Shown here in pieces: positions 1 to 8,671 of a stretch of 20,995 nt of DNA. The first letter of the stretch is position 1. Every line of letters starts with the position of its first letter. The notes beneath the pieces were generated by a model. That model saw only the letters and a list, made by a program, of their open reading frames with translations, was not told where the DNA came from and ran no database searches. The DNA is from a bacterium (GTDB taxonomy: Bacteria > JAHJDO01): assembly GCA_030611945.1 (NCBI GenBank), contig JAUWOV010000025.1:1-20995 (forward strand). The letters are read 5' to 3'. The translations under genes and the position numbers were made by a program.

Positions 1-1904
1 TGGAGAGGCGGATCAAGCAATCTTATTGTAACCGGCAGACCATTCATTGCCTTAAATATACCTAAAAAATCATCTCTCTGCATTGGAAGAAGCTTTGCAA
101 GCGCATTTTCCCTGCCGCTTACATCGTCTGCGAGTATCATCTCCCGGACAGCCTTAATCCTGTCTCCTTCAAAGAACATGTGTTCCGTCCTGCATAGACC
201 GATGCCTTTTGCACCAAATTTTCGCGCTACTTCGGCATCTTGAGGAGTGTCAGCATTAGTTCTTACCCCAAGTTTTTTGATCTCATCAACCCATTTCATT
301 AATGTATCAAAGTCGCCTGAAAGGTCCGGTTGAATTGTTGGAACCTGCCCAAGCATAACCTCTCCTGTTGAACCGTCAAGAGAAATCCAATCTCCTTTTT
401 TAACAATAGCATCGCCTACAACAAACTCTTTCTTTTGATAGTTTACTTTAATTGCTCCGCAACCGGCTACACAACATTTCCCCATACCGCGCGCAACTAC
501 TGCCGCATGAGAGGTCATGCCGCCTCTGGCAGTAAGTATACCTTGCGCCGCATTCATCCCTCCAATATCTTCAGGAGATGTTTCAATACGAACAAGTATT
601 GTCTTTTCTTCACTCACGGCTTCTGCATCATCAGCATGAAAAACAACTTTTCCGCTAGCAGCTCCCGGAGAAGCAGGCAATCCTTTTGCCAATATTTTTT
701 TCTCCGCTTTGGGATCAAACATCGGATGAAGAAGTTGGTCCAATTGCGCAGGCTCAACTCTGGAAACAGCCGTCTTCTCATCAATCAGTCCCTCTTTAAC
801 CATTTCAACAGCAATCCTTATTGCCGCCATTGCCGTTCTCTTGCCTGTTCTTGTCTGAAGCATCCATAACTTATCCTTCTGGATAGTAAACTCAATATCC
901 TGCATATCCTTATAGTGGTCTTCCAGCTTATTATAAATACCCTCTAACGTCTTGTATGCATCCGGCATCACTTCCTGAAGTGTCTTTTGCTCAGAACTGG
1001 TTTTTGTGGACTCGTTTACAGGCTGTGGAGTCCTGGTACCTGCAACAACATCTTCACCCTGTGCATTTATCAGATACTCTCCATAAAACTTGTTTTCTCC
1101 TGTTGCAGGATCTCTTGTAAAAGCTACGCCTGTTCCGGAATCATCACCCATATTCCCAAATACCATTACCTGAACATTAACCGCTGTGCCCCAATCCCCC
1201 GGAATATTATTCATTTTCCTGTATTTTACTGCCCTTTCAGTATCCCATGAGCCAAAAACTGCATCAATAGCTCCCCGTAACTGTTTCCAAGGATCATCGG
1301 GAAAATCCATGCCTCTTTTCTCTTTAACCATTGCTTTAAACCTTGCTACAAGATCCTTTAAGTCGTCTGCATTAAGCTCAGTATCAAAATTAATATTCTT
1401 CTCTTCAATTATTACCTCAAACGGGTCTTCATCTTCTTTCGTCTCTGGCTTCATTCCAAGAACAACGTCCCCGTACATCTGAACAAACCGTCTGTATGCA
1501 TCCCATACAAAACGGGCATTACCAGACCGAGCAACTAATCCTTCTATAGTTGTGTCATTAAGCCCAAGGTTGAGTATTGTATCCATCATGCCTGGCATCG
1601 AGACACGCGCCCCTGAACGCACTGATACAAGCAGAGGATTGCTGGAATCGCCAAATTTAGCTCCCATTATCCCTTCAACCCCGCTCATTGCCTCCTTCAT
1701 CTGCTCCTCAAGCTCTGAAGGATAACTGCGATTATTCTTATAATAGGCATCACACACATCTGTAGTAATTGTAAATCCGGGAGGAACCGGTATGCCAAGA
1801 TTACTCATCTCAGCCAGATTTGCTCCTTTACCGCCCAAAAGATTCTTCATTCCGGTATTTCCTTCAGCTTTTCCATCTCCAAAAAAGTATACGCACTTGC
1901 TCAT
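1..1904 (-). CDS. ppdK: Pyruvate, phosphate dikinase (3' end outside the window)
   Basis: Reversible cytosolic conversion of pyruvate, ATP and Pi to PEP, AMP and PPi. The reading frame starts at ATG 1904 with a strong AAGAAAGGGG ribosome site upstream and stays open to base 1, giving about 634 of the roughly 880 residues usual for the family. Visible in order are the N-terminal ATP-grasp start ([10 protein letters not shown], near residue 24), [16 protein letters not shown] (near 95), the ATP-grasp end ([10 protein letters not shown], near 348) and the swivelling phosphohistidine domain with [16 protein letters not shown], whose catalytic His is codon 466 (bases 507-509). The partial C-terminal TIM barrel ends at [10 protein letters not shown], where the window stops. 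About 245 residues are missing only because of the window edge. It lies 80 bases downstream of murA on the same strand. The gap has no clear terminator, only a weak promoter-like pair (TTGAAA, 17 bases, TAGTTT), so co-transcription with murA is possible. Confidence 0.97.
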   Translation of the reverse strand, partial: MSKCVYFFGDGKAEGNTGMKNLLGGKGANLAEMSNLGIPVPPGFTITTDVCDAYYKNNRSYPSELEEQMKEAMSGVEGIMGAKFGDSSNPLLVSVRSGARVSMPGMMDTILNLGLNDTTIEGLVARSGNARFVWDAYRRFVQMYGDVVLGMKPETKEDEDPFEVIIEEKNINFDTELNADDLKDLVARFKAMVKEKRGMDFPDDPWKQLRGAIDAVFGSWDTERAVKYRKMNNIPGDWGTAVNVQVMVFGNMGDDSGTGVAFTRDPATGENKFYGEYLINAQGEDVVAGTRTPQPVNESTKTSSEQKTLQEVMPDAYKTLEGIYNKLEDHYKDMQDIEFTIQKDKLWMLQTRTGKRTAMAAIRIAVEMVKEGLIDEKTAVSRVEPAQLDQLLHPMFDPKAEKKILAKGLPASPGAASGKVVFHADDAEAVSEEKTILVRIETSPEDIGGMNAAQGILTARGGMTSHAAVVARGMGKCCVAGCGAIKVNYQKKEFVVGDAIVKKGDWISLDGSTGEVMLGQVPTIQPDLSGDFDTLMKWVDEIKKLGVRTNADTPQDAEVARKFGAKGIGLCRTEHMFFEGDRIKAVREMILADDVSGRENALAKLLPMQRDDFLGIFKAMNGLPVTIRLLDPPL

Positions 1905-1984
1905 ATATTACCCCTTTCTTAATTTAAAAAATTTTCCCGCTAAAACTAACATAAACACTGGTGACTTTCAACAGCTAAAACTAA

Positions 1985-3268
1985 TTATCCAACTCTCACA
2001 ATATCCGCTCCTAAAGAACACAGCCTTTGTTCTATTCTTTCATATCCTCTGTCTATCTGCCGAATATTGTGTATCGTGCTTTTACCCCTTGCGCACAGAG
2101 CTGCTATAATGAGCGCCATTCCAGCTCTGATATCAGGACTTATAATCTCACATCCATGTAAATCGGAAGGACCGACAATCACTGCTCTGTGAGGATCGCA
2201 CAAAACAATCTTTGCTCCCATACTAATCAATTCATCAACAAAGTATAGGCGGCTTTCAAACATCTTCTCAAATATTAGAACCGTGCCCTCCGCCTGAGTA
2301 GCGCTAACAAGCGCTATGCTTACAAGATCTGCCGGAAATCCCGGCCATGGAGCATCGTCTATTTTATGTATTGCTCCGCCAATATCCGTAACAATTTTTA
2401 TATTTTTCTGTGCGGGAACAAAAACATCGCTTTTATCTATCTCCAATCTTATCCCGAGTTTTTCAAAGACCAAGAAGATTGCTCTCATGTGTTCTACCGG
2501 CGCATTTTTTATTAACAATTCACTATGTGTAGCCGCGGCAAGTCCTATAAAGCTTCCTGCCTCAATGTGATCCTGAGATATTTGGTACTCTCCACCATTT
2601 AAACGCTTCACTCCTTCTATCGTTAAGATATTACTGCCTATGCCTGATATTTTTGCGCCAAGAGAATTAAGGAACTTACATAAACCCTGCACATGAGGCT
2701 CTGAAGCTGCATTAACTATCGTGGTTTTTCCTTTTGCAAACACGGCTGCCATTATTGTGTTTTCCGTTGCCATAACACTTGCCTCATCCAGAAAAATATC
2801 CGCGCCGTGAAAACCTGTTTCAATTTTTAAATCATAATCATCTCCAACATTTATGTGAGCACCCAGAGCCTCCAGAGCAAGCAGATGTGTATCAACTCTG
2901 CGCCGCCCTATTCTATCTCCTCCGGGCTTTGGCAATTTCACTCTGCCGCATCTTATCAGAATAGGCGCCGCAAACAGAAATGAGCCTCTTATTCGATGGC
3001 ACAACTCAGGATTCAGCTCCACTTTTTCTATAGATAACGCCTTAATTAAATACTCATGCTCTTCTGGTTTTTCTACCTCCACTCCAATGTCACGCATAAT
3101 CTCAACCATGTCCCGAACATCACCAATATCAGGTACATTCTTGAGCCTGACAGCTTCCTCTGTCAGAAGAGCCGCTGCCAGTATTGCTAACGCTTCATTC
3201 TTATTTCCGGCAGGGGTTATTTCTCCTTTTAACCGTCTCCCCCCTTGTATAATCAGCTCTTCCTGCAT
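1985..3268 (-). CDS. murA: UDP-N-acetylglucosamine 1-carboxyvinyltransferase, Asp-type active site
   Basis: First committed step of peptidoglycan synthesis: transfers enolpyruvate from PEP to UDP-GlcNAc in the cytosol. At 427 residues it is close to the family norm of about 420. Conserved features include the substrate-binding Lys-Asn pair ([11 protein letters not shown]23-N24), the flexible loop [13 protein letters not shown] (116-128), [13 protein letters not shown] (168-180), the catalytic-Asp motif WPGFPADL (D314), R381 in DIRAGMAL, and DRGYERIE (R407). The position equivalent to E. coli Cys115 is Asp118 (codon at 2915-2917). This is the substitution known to make MurA insensitive to fosfomycin in Mycobacterium and Chlamydia. 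The start at 3268 has an AGAGGAAAGAG ribosome site and a good promoter upstream. The neighbour ppdK also handles PEP, but a functional link is inference. Confidence 0.96.
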   Translation of the reverse strand: MQEELIIQGGRRLKGEITPAGNKNEALAILAAALLTEEAVRLKNVPDIGDVRDMVEIMRDIGVEVEKPEEHEYLIKALSIEKVELNPELCHRIRGSFLFAAPILIRCGRVKLPKPGGDRIGRRRVDTHLLALEALGAHINVGDDYDLKIETGFHGADIFLDEASVMATENTIMAAVFAKGKTTIVNAASEPHVQGLCKFLNSLGAKISGIGSNILTIEGVKRLNGGEYQISQDHIEAGSFIGLAAATHSELLIKNAPVEHMRAIFLVFEKLGIRLEIDKSDVFVPAQKNIKIVTDIGGAIHKIDDAPWPGFPADLVSIALVSATQAEGTVLIFEKMFESRLYFVDELISMGAKIVLCDPHRAVIVGPSDLHGCEIISPDIRAGMALIIAALCARGKSTIHNIRQIDRGYERIEQRLCSLGADIVRVG

Positions 3269-3304
3269 ATCTCTTTCCTCTCATTTCTATTGCTTGCCGA
3301 TTCT

Positions 3305-3333
3305 ATCATAAGAGATTTCCTTATGCCAGCCAA
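3305..3333 (-). promoter_or_regulatory. Predicted sigma-70-type promoter of murA
   Basis: On the minus strand TTGGCT (3333-3328) and TATGAT (3310-3305) are separated by exactly 17 bases, with the murA ATG about 37 bases beyond the -10. It lies in the divergent murA/mntA spacer. Prediction by eye only. Confidence 0.5.
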
Positions 3334-3388
3334 TTTCTTGACATTTCCGATGTTATACAAAATAAATAGCACAAAAAAATAAAAATTT

Positions 3389-3397
3389 GTTATAATA
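3389..3397 (+). promoter_or_regulatory. Predicted extended -10 promoter of the mntA-hepT cassette
   Basis: TGTTATAAT gives an extended -10 element (TG, one base, TATAAT) about 28 bases before the mntA ATG. No good -35 is present at the usual spacing (AGCACA). The ribosome site AAGGAAG follows at 3416-3422. A TTGACA at 3338-3343 is too far upstream to pair with this -10. Confidence 0.45.
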
Positions 3398-3425
3398 ATG
3401 GACAGAAATAATTTAAGGAAAGAAA

Positions 3426-3722
3426 ATGGTTAGAGATCGTAATCAAGTTATAAGTTATTTAAAAAAATTTAAAGAAGAAAAAACTTCTAAGTATCATATT
3501 GAACGCATTGGTGTTTTTGGATCAGTTGCAAAAGAAACTGCTACCGAAAAGAGTGATTTAGATATCGTGGTAAAGCTTAGAAAACAAGATCTATTTGATA
3601 TTATTGGAATAAAACAAGATTTAGAAGAAGGTTTAAATGTTTCTGTAGATATAGTTAGTTATAGAGAGCAAATGAATGCCTTTTTGAAAAAAAGAATTGA
3701 TGAGGATGCGATTTATGTATGA
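3426..3722 (+). CDS. mntA: MNT-type nucleotidyltransferase antitoxin (MntA-like)
   Basis: A 98-residue minimal nucleotidyltransferase. The signature GS-x10-DxD is present as G32-S33 ... D44-L-D46, with a third acidic residue at D75 (VDIV), so the catalytic triad looks complete. In the characterised MntA/HepT systems this protein AMPylates a tyrosine of the HEPN toxin and silences it. The start at 3426 is supported by an AAGGAAG ribosome site and the upstream extended -10. The stop overlaps the start of the downstream HEPN gene by 8 bases, the usual arrangement for such pairs. Base composition is AT-richer than the flanking murA and pabB, and the gene runs opposite to both, consistent with acquisition. 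The function is inferred from family and pairing. Confidence 0.9.
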   Translation: MVRDRNQVISYLKKFKEEKTSKYHIERIGVFGSVAKETATEKSDLDIVVKLRKQDLFDIIGIKQDLEEGLNVSVDIVSYREQMNAFLKKRIDEDAIYV

Positions 3723-4086
3723 CAAAAATCTTGCCAAGGAAATATTGAATCAAATATGCAATAGTGCAAAACTTGTTTTAGAAAGATTTGAACCAATCAA
3801 ATCAGTAAATGACTTTACAAATAATATTGTTGGCATGGAAAAACTTGATTCTATTTGCATGCAACTAATTGTTATTGGAGAAGGACTAAAAAATTTAGAT
3901 AAAGTTACCGACAATGCTCTCTTGCCAAAATATCCTCAAGTTGAATGGAAAAAAGCAAAAGGTCTTCGTGATATTATTAGTCATCATTATGTTGATATTA
4001 ATGCTGAAGCTATCTACGATATATGTGAAAATAAAATTAAGACATTAAAAGATACTCTTGAATTGATTCTATCTGATTTAAAATAA
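3715..4086 (+). CDS. hepT: HEPN-domain RNase toxin (HepT-like, DUF86 family)
   Basis: A 123-residue all-helical HEPN protein. The active-site motif RX4HXY is R85-DIIS-H90-H-Y92; Y92 is the position AMPylated by MntA in characterised systems, and R and H form the RNase site. I chose ATG 3715 because GAGGA lies 8 bases upstream and the protein then begins MYDKNLAKEI. In-frame TTG 3697, ATG 3700 and ATG 3706 lie further inside mntA and would only add MMRMRF-like residues. It is translationally coupled to mntA. The toxin motif is intact, so the system may be active. RNase targets in this organism are unknown. Confidence 0.9.
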   Translation: MYDKNLAKEILNQICNSAKLVLERFEPIKSVNDFTNNIVGMEKLDSICMQLIVIGEGLKNLDKVTDNALLPKYPQVEWKKAKGLRDIISHHYVDINAEAIYDICENKIKTLKDTLELILSDLK

Positions 4087-4112
4087 AAGCAATACATGGT
4101 GTTTAAAAAATC

Positions 4113-4835
4113 ATGAATAAAAAATATATTATTGAAGAGATAATTAGAACAGCAAAAGAAAACAATGGGCTTTCTTTAGGACAAGCCAGATTTGAAAAAG
4201 AAACAGGTATTAAAATAACTGATTGGTATGGAAAGCATTGGGCTAAATGGAGTGATGCAATCAAAGAAGCTGGTTTTAAACCAAACAAATTACAATCTGC
4301 TTATACTGAGGAGTATATCATTGGATATGTGGTATCTCTGATAAAAGAAATAAATCGTTTCCCCACAGAGGGTGATTTTCGATTGAAAGCATATAACACA
4401 AAAGGTTTCCCCTCACACAATACAATCAGCCGATTAGGTAGAAAATCTATCCTAATAAAAAAGGTTTTCAATTATTGTCAAAATAAACCTAAATATAAAA
4501 ATATAATTAAAATTTGCAAAACATCCATGCCTTCCGAAGAAAAACAAAATAAAAATATCGTAGAAGAAATCAATATATCATTTGGCTTTATATACTTAAT
4601 GAAATCGGGGCGTTTCTATAAAATAGGCAAATCTGGTTGTGTTGAAAAAAGAAATTATGAAATCGGAATAAAATTACCAGAAGATTTAGAGATAATACAT
4701 AAAATAAAAACGGATGATCCTAATGGAATAGAAACCTATTGGCATAAGAGATTTGCTGACAAAAGGAAAAAAGGTGAGTGGTTTGACTTATCGTCTGGCG
4801 ACATTAAAGCATTTAAAAGAAGAAAATTTATGTAA
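4113..4835 (+). CDS. GIY-YIG family protein (Mug113/T5orf172 type) with N-terminal homing-endonuclease-associated repeats
   Basis: A 240-residue protein. Residues 1-58 and about 62-125 look like two helical repeats of the homing-endonuclease-associated (HNH_repeat-like) type. The first ends in KWSDAIKEAGFKPN; the second has the pattern YVVSLIKEINRFPTEGDFR followed by TISRLGRKS. Residues 157-232 match the degenerate GIY-YIG fold seen in Mug113/T5orf172 proteins: FGFIYLMKSG, YKIGKS (169-174), R180, E207 in IETYWHKRF, and KGEWFDLS (220-227). Such a pairing suggests a DNA-binding or DNA-nicking protein, possibly derived from a phage or homing element; this is inference. It starts 26 bases after hepT without a clear ribosome site and ends 5 bases before the convergent pabB stop, so it probably entered together with mntA-hepT. 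No substrate can be assigned. Confidence 0.75.
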   Translation: MNKKYIIEEIIRTAKENNGLSLGQARFEKETGIKITDWYGKHWAKWSDAIKEAGFKPNKLQSAYTEEYIIGYVVSLIKEINRFPTEGDFRLKAYNTKGFPSHNTISRLGRKSILIKKVFNYCQNKPKYKNIIKICKTSMPSEEKQNKNIVEEINISFGFIYLMKSGRFYKIGKSGCVEKRNYEIGIKLPEDLEIIHKIKTDDPNGIETYWHKRFADKRKKGEWFDLSSGDIKAFKRRKFM

Positions 4836-4840
4836 AATAG

Positions 4841-6259
4841 CTATCCCTGCTTATAACCTAAAGCACCAAAGAGAGCCCTTGCCTTATCCAATGTTTCCTG
4901 ATATTCACTTTCAGGATCAGAATCAGCAACAATCCCTCCTCCTACTTGAAAACAAATTTCATTCTTTTTGGCAACTAATGTACGAATAAGTATATTCAAA
5001 TCCATCTCACCGGAAAAACTTAAATATCCAAGAGACCCGGTATATATTCCTCTTCTTGTTGGCTCAAGCTCCTCGATTATTTCCATAGCCCTGATCTTTG
5101 GCGCGCCGGTAATAGATCCTCCGGGAAAACATGCTCTTAACAGGTCAATCCTATCTTTTCCCTTACTTAACCTGCCTCTAACAGTAGATGTTGTCTGAAA
5201 GACTGTAGAATATTCCTCAATATCTCTTTTACGTTCCAGACATACGGATCCGTATTCGCATACCCGACCTATGTCATTTCTCTCAAGATCAACAATCATC
5301 ATAAGCTCCGCCTTGTCTTTCTCGCTCTTTAACAAATCATTCTTCAATCTCTCATCCTCTTCTTGTGTCTTTCCTCTTGGTCTGGTCCCTTTCATTGGCC
5401 TTGTTCTGACAACACCATCCTTCAAATAAAGGAATCTTTCAGGAGATGCGCTTATAATAGATTCTTCTCCAAAATTCAGAAAGCCTCCAAAAGGAGCAGG
5501 ATTTATTTTAGTAAGACGCTTATATAACTCAAAACTGTCCATGCATAAATCACAGGTAAATCGTTGAGATAAATTCACCTGATATATATCGCCTGCAGCA
5601 ATATACTCTTTTATCTTATCTACAATGTTTAGATAAGAAGCTTTTGTAAAATTGGAAAGGATATCTTCTCCATTAATAATAGAAGAAGAAACAATGGAGT
5701 TATTGGACTGTTTGCCTTTTAATTCCTTCAACCTGCCTAAAACCAGTTTTAACCTTTCTTCTGCTCTCTTCTCTCTTTTAAGCCCTTTCTCAGGAAAGCC
5801 TGTTGATACTACGTAAAACCGGTCTTTACTATAGCTATATGCAATTGTCAAATCATAAAAAGCCAAACAACAATCAGGAACACCACTATCATTCTTAGCT
5901 TTATTTGGTATTTTCTCCAGTGTTCTTCCAAGATCGTACGAGAAATACCCTACGCACCCTCCGCAAAAAGGCACTGGAGAAATAGCATTTTCTATTTGAT
6001 AATCAGACAATATTCTTTTTATAACTTCTAATACATCTGCATTTTTTAATACGTCTGACGAATCTTTACGCGCAATCTTAACATCTGATCCCTCTGCCCT
6101 TACCAACAGGAAAGGATCGCTTCCTATAAAAGCGTATTCGCCAAGCCCATATTCATGCGTTCCGCTATCCAGAATAAACGAACAAGCAGATGTTCTAAAT
6201 ATCTCATATACTTGAATAGGATAAAAATCTAATCTTATCTCTTCAATTAAGGGAATCAT
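4841..6259 (-). CDS. pabB: Aminodeoxychorismate synthase component I (PabB type)
   Basis: Chorismate-utilising enzyme that makes 4-amino-4-deoxychorismate for folate synthesis, normally with a glutaminase partner (PabA/TrpG) not present here. At 472 residues it contains the N-terminal anthranilate-synthase-I type domain (1-150) and the chorismate-binding domain (about 205-470). Motifs: IAAGDIYQVNLSQRF (220-234), ASPERFL (271-277), RPMKGTRPRG with K290, DLERNDIGRV (324-333), CFPGGSITGAPK, and VGGGIVADSDPE near the end. The KGTRPRG lysine is typical of PabB, whereas TrpE has AGTRPRG, so PabB is preferred. The N-terminus FYPIQVYEIF and SGTHEYGLGEYAFIG also fit PabB. No clear ribosome site precedes ATG 6259. 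The 3' end nearly touches the convergent GIY-YIG gene. Confidence 0.92.
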   Translation of the reverse strand: MIPLIEEIRLDFYPIQVYEIFRTSACSFILDSGTHEYGLGEYAFIGSDPFLLVRAEGSDVKIARKDSSDVLKNADVLEVIKRILSDYQIENAISPVPFCGGCVGYFSYDLGRTLEKIPNKAKNDSGVPDCCLAFYDLTIAYSYSKDRFYVVSTGFPEKGLKREKRAEERLKLVLGRLKELKGKQSNNSIVSSSIINGEDILSNFTKASYLNIVDKIKEYIAAGDIYQVNLSQRFTCDLCMDSFELYKRLTKINPAPFGGFLNFGEESIISASPERFLYLKDGVVRTRPMKGTRPRGKTQEEDERLKNDLLKSEKDKAELMMIVDLERNDIGRVCEYGSVCLERKRDIEEYSTVFQTTSTVRGRLSKGKDRIDLLRACFPGGSITGAPKIRAMEIIEELEPTRRGIYTGSLGYLSFSGEMDLNILIRTLVAKKNEICFQVGGGIVADSDPESEYQETLDKARALFGALGYKQG

Positions 6260-6304
6260 AAAATAACTCTAACATAGCCATTATTTAGTAGCTCTAGCAG
6301 TAAC

Positions 6305-6333
6305 AAATCAAGAAGATTAATACTAGATGTCAA
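6305..6333 (-). promoter_or_regulatory. Possible pabB promoter
   Basis: In the 86-base gap between lpxD and pabB the minus strand has a consensus TTGACA (6333-6328), 17 bases, then TGATTT (6310-6305), which is a weak -10. It would give a leader of about 40 bases. The perfect -35 is the main support. Confidence 0.3.
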
Positions 6334-6345
6334 GCTAAGAATTTT

Positions 6346-7392
6346 TTAACCAAGTTTCTTCTCTAATTTTCTTACTTTTTGAGAAAGTTCTTGAATGGTC
6401 TTGTATATTTCCGGCAGGCGATTTCGATACGCTTTAATCTTTTGCTCTTCTTTGAGCGGTATAGCGGGATAACCGGATACGCACATGTTGGGACTGATGT
6501 TTTTAGTTACTGCCGATTTGGCGGTTATTATTGCATTATCACCAATTTTTATATGTCCTGCAAGTCCGGCTTGTCCTGCAATAGTAACTTTATTCCCCAA
6601 TGTTGTAGATCCTGATATACCAACCTGCGCAACAATCACACAATGCTCGCCAATTTCTACGTTATGCGCAATTTGAACAAGATTATCAATCTTAGTCCCT
6701 TTGCCGATTCGCGTTTTTCCAGCTGTAGCTCTATCAATAGTAACATTAGCTCCAATTTCAACATCGTCTTCAATAGTTACTGTGCCAAGCTGTGGAACCT
6801 TCTTATGACAGGTTCCTTTGATTGGTGTAAAGCCGAATCCATCACTTCCAATTACTGCACCATTGTGGATTATTACATTATTCCCTATTATTATTCTTTC
6901 CCTTATGCTTACATTTGCGTAGATTAATGTATTAGCGCCTATCCTGGTGCCGTTACCTATGAAGACTCCAGGGCAAATAACAGAATTGTCTCCTATTTGT
7001 ACATCATTGCCTAAAACAACATGCGCGTCTATGGTAATATTCTTTCCTAGCTTAGTATTCTTTCCTATAACAGCAGTCTTGTGAATACCAGGCAAAGGCA
7101 TTTCCTTGTTTATCTGTAGATATTCCATTATCTTAACAAACCCAATATACGGATTGTCTGTACGTATTACAGGTCTCCCATTTTTATCCGTCTTTTTATC
7201 AACAATGATTGCTGAGGCTTTGGTAGTTCTCAAGAGAGGATAATAACGAGCATTTGCCAGAAATGTTATATCTCCCTTTTTCGCTTCTTTTATACCTGAA
7301 ACGCCTGTTATAACCATACTGGTATCCCCTTCAACCTTCCCGTCTATAAGCCGGGCAATTTGCGCAAGGGTCATGTTTAATATATTAGTCAT
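6346..7392 (-). CDS. lpxD: UDP-3-O-acylglucosamine N-acyltransferase
   Basis: Third step of lipid A synthesis: adds the N-linked 3-hydroxyacyl chain to UDP-3-O-acylglucosamine. After an N-terminal uridine-binding domain ([34 protein letters not shown]) comes a long left-handed beta-helix of hexapeptide repeats from about residue 100 ([29 protein letters not shown]). Then come IGSDGFGF and the catalytic-His segment [14 protein letters not shown] (H243, equivalent to E. coli H239), with a C-terminal helix ([15 protein letters not shown]). I place the start at ATG 7392, 10 bases after the response-regulator stop, giving 348 residues against about 340 normally. ATG 7374 is an alternative. The frame extends to TTG 7428 inside the upstream gene, but that adds nothing family-like. 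It is the last gene of the kinase-regulator-lpxD run. The rest of the lipid A gene set is not in the window. Confidence 0.95.
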   Translation of the reverse strand: MTNILNMTLAQIARLIDGKVEGDTSMVITGVSGIKEAKKGDITFLANARYYPLLRTTKASAIIVDKKTDKNGRPVIRTDNPYIGFVKIMEYLQINKEMPLPGIHKTAVIGKNTKLGKNITIDAHVVLGNDVQIGDNSVICPGVFIGNGTRIGANTLIYANVSIRERIIIGNNVIIHNGAVIGSDGFGFTPIKGTCHKKVPQLGTVTIEDDVEIGANVTIDRATAGKTRIGKGTKIDNLVQIAHNVEIGEHCVIVAQVGISGSTTLGNKVTIAGQAGLAGHIKIGDNAIITAKSAVTKNISPNMCVSGYPAIPLKEEQKIKAYRNRLPEIYKTIQELSQKVRKLEKKLG

Positions 7393-7402
7393 AGATTGTA
7401 TT

Positions 7403-8659
7403 CTACACTTTCCCAAAGTCGTCAACAACTTCTTTTTTTATTTCAATATATGTAGTTTTGTTTTCTGGTTGGGATGTTTTTTCTTCATAAGCTGCGATAT
7501 AAAACGGCAAATTTTTTTGTCCAATTATGGAACTTGCTTCAAGGACAACAGCTCTTTCAATGATATTCCTGAGCTCGCGCACGTTCCCCGGCCAACTGTA
7601 ATTTAGAAGCGCATTCATTGCAGCATGAGAAACGCCGTCAATTCTTTTCCCAGTAGATTGAGAAAATTTCCGGATGAAATACTGAACCAAGAATGGGATA
7701 TCTGCCTTTCTTTCAAGCAGTGGCGGCGTAGTTATATAGGAATCGGACAATTTGTTGTAGAAAGCTTTGCCAAATCCAGCTTCCTTTACGGCTACAGGCA
7801 GGTTTCTATTTGTTGCGGCAATGATCCTTACATCAACTGTTACTGTTTTTGTTCCTCCCTCTCTCTCAAATGTCTCTTTTTCAAGCACACTGAGAAGTCT
7901 CTCTTGAACTTGTTCGGACAGAACTCCTGCTTCATCAAGAAAGAGTGTTCCATTATTAGCCAACTCAAGTCTCCCAATCTTTCTCACTTCTGCTTCTGAT
8001 GGAGCTTGCTTTTCATGTCCAAACAGTTCGCTTTCTAAGAGTTTTTCAGAGAGCGAAATGCAATTGGCAACGATAAAAGGACCGTCTTTTCTAGGGCTAC
8101 AGTTATGAATTGTTCTGGCTATAAGTTCTTTTCCCGTGCCGCTTTCTCCATATATTAATACCGCGTCCTTTGTCTTGGAAACTTGTTTTATTAACTTATA
8201 TACCTTCTCCATTTTCTTGGTTTTTCCAATTATTTTATCTGAATGTTTGCGTTCCAGCTCTTCCTTTAAATATTCATTCTCTCTCTCTAAAAATGTAAGT
8301 CTATATGCCTTATCAACCGTGATCTTCATTTCTTCTAAGTCAAATGGCTTAAGAATATAATCATACGCTCCCTTTTTCATTGCTTCTACAGCAGTCTGAA
8401 TTGTACCATATGCTGTCATCATGATTACTGGTACGGTGTTATCTCTTTTCTGTATTTGTTCTAACAGTTCAATGCCGTTCATATTGGGCATCTTCATATC
8501 TGTAATAATGAGATCAAAGTCTGCGGTTTCCATTTTTTTTAGAGCTTCCACTCCATCCTTGGCCTGCTCCGTTTTATAATTCTCGCTTTCAAGCATAATT
8601 TGCAGAATTCTACGTATTTTTAGCTCATCATCTACAATTAACACGCTTGCTTTATTCAT
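7403..8659 (-). CDS. NtrC-like response regulator lacking sigma-54 contact loop, arginine fingers and HTH
   Basis: A 418-residue receiver-AAA+ protein. The receiver domain (1-120) is complete: D10-D11, phospho-acceptor D54 (ITDMKMP), T82 region MMTAYGT and K104 (LKPFD). The AAA+ domain has Walker A GESGTGK (171-177), Walker B LFLDE (240-243 region), sensor I ATNRNL (282-287) and sensor II NVREL (359-363). Three expected parts are missing. The GAFTGA loop that touches sigma-54 reads QAPSEA (218-223, bases 7991-8008). The arginine-finger segment, usually FREDLYYRL, reads FGKAFYNKL (296-304). The protein also stops at [11 protein letters not shown], where the linker to the Fis-type HTH should begin. 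The frame is otherwise clean, with an AAGGGA ribosome site 12 bases after the kinase stop. It probably receives phosphate from the adjacent kinase but is unlikely to activate sigma-54 transcription or bind DNA in the usual way. Its real output is unknown. Confidence 0.92.
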   Translation of the reverse strand: MNKASVLIVDDELKIRRILQIMLESENYKTEQAKDGVEALKKMETADFDLIITDMKMPNMNGIELLEQIQKRDNTVPVIMMTAYGTIQTAVEAMKKGAYDYILKPFDLEEMKITVDKAYRLTFLERENEYLKEELERKHSDKIIGKTKKMEKVYKLIKQVSKTKDAVLIYGESGTGKELIARTIHNCSPRKDGPFIVANCISLSEKLLESELFGHEKQAPSEAEVRKIGRLELANNGTLFLDEAGVLSEQVQERLLSVLEKETFEREGGTKTVTVDVRIIAATNRNLPVAVKEAGFGKAFYNKLSDSYITTPPLLERKADIPFLVQYFIRKFSQSTGKRIDGVSHAAMNALLNYSWPGNVRELRNIIERAVVLEASSIIGQKNLPFYIAAYEEKTSQPENKTTYIEIKKEVVDDFGKV

Positions 8660-8671
8660 ATCTGTCCCTTT

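Noticed and set aside
435-1482. Three overlapping plus-strand ORFs (435-869, 987-1250, 1186-1482)
   Set aside because: They lie opposite the ppdK coding frame, have no family-like sequence and no ribosome sites; antisense shadows.
4103-4288. Minus-strand 61-residue ORF at the start of the GIY-YIG gene
   Set aside because: Antisense shadow of the real gene, with composition explained by the opposite frame.
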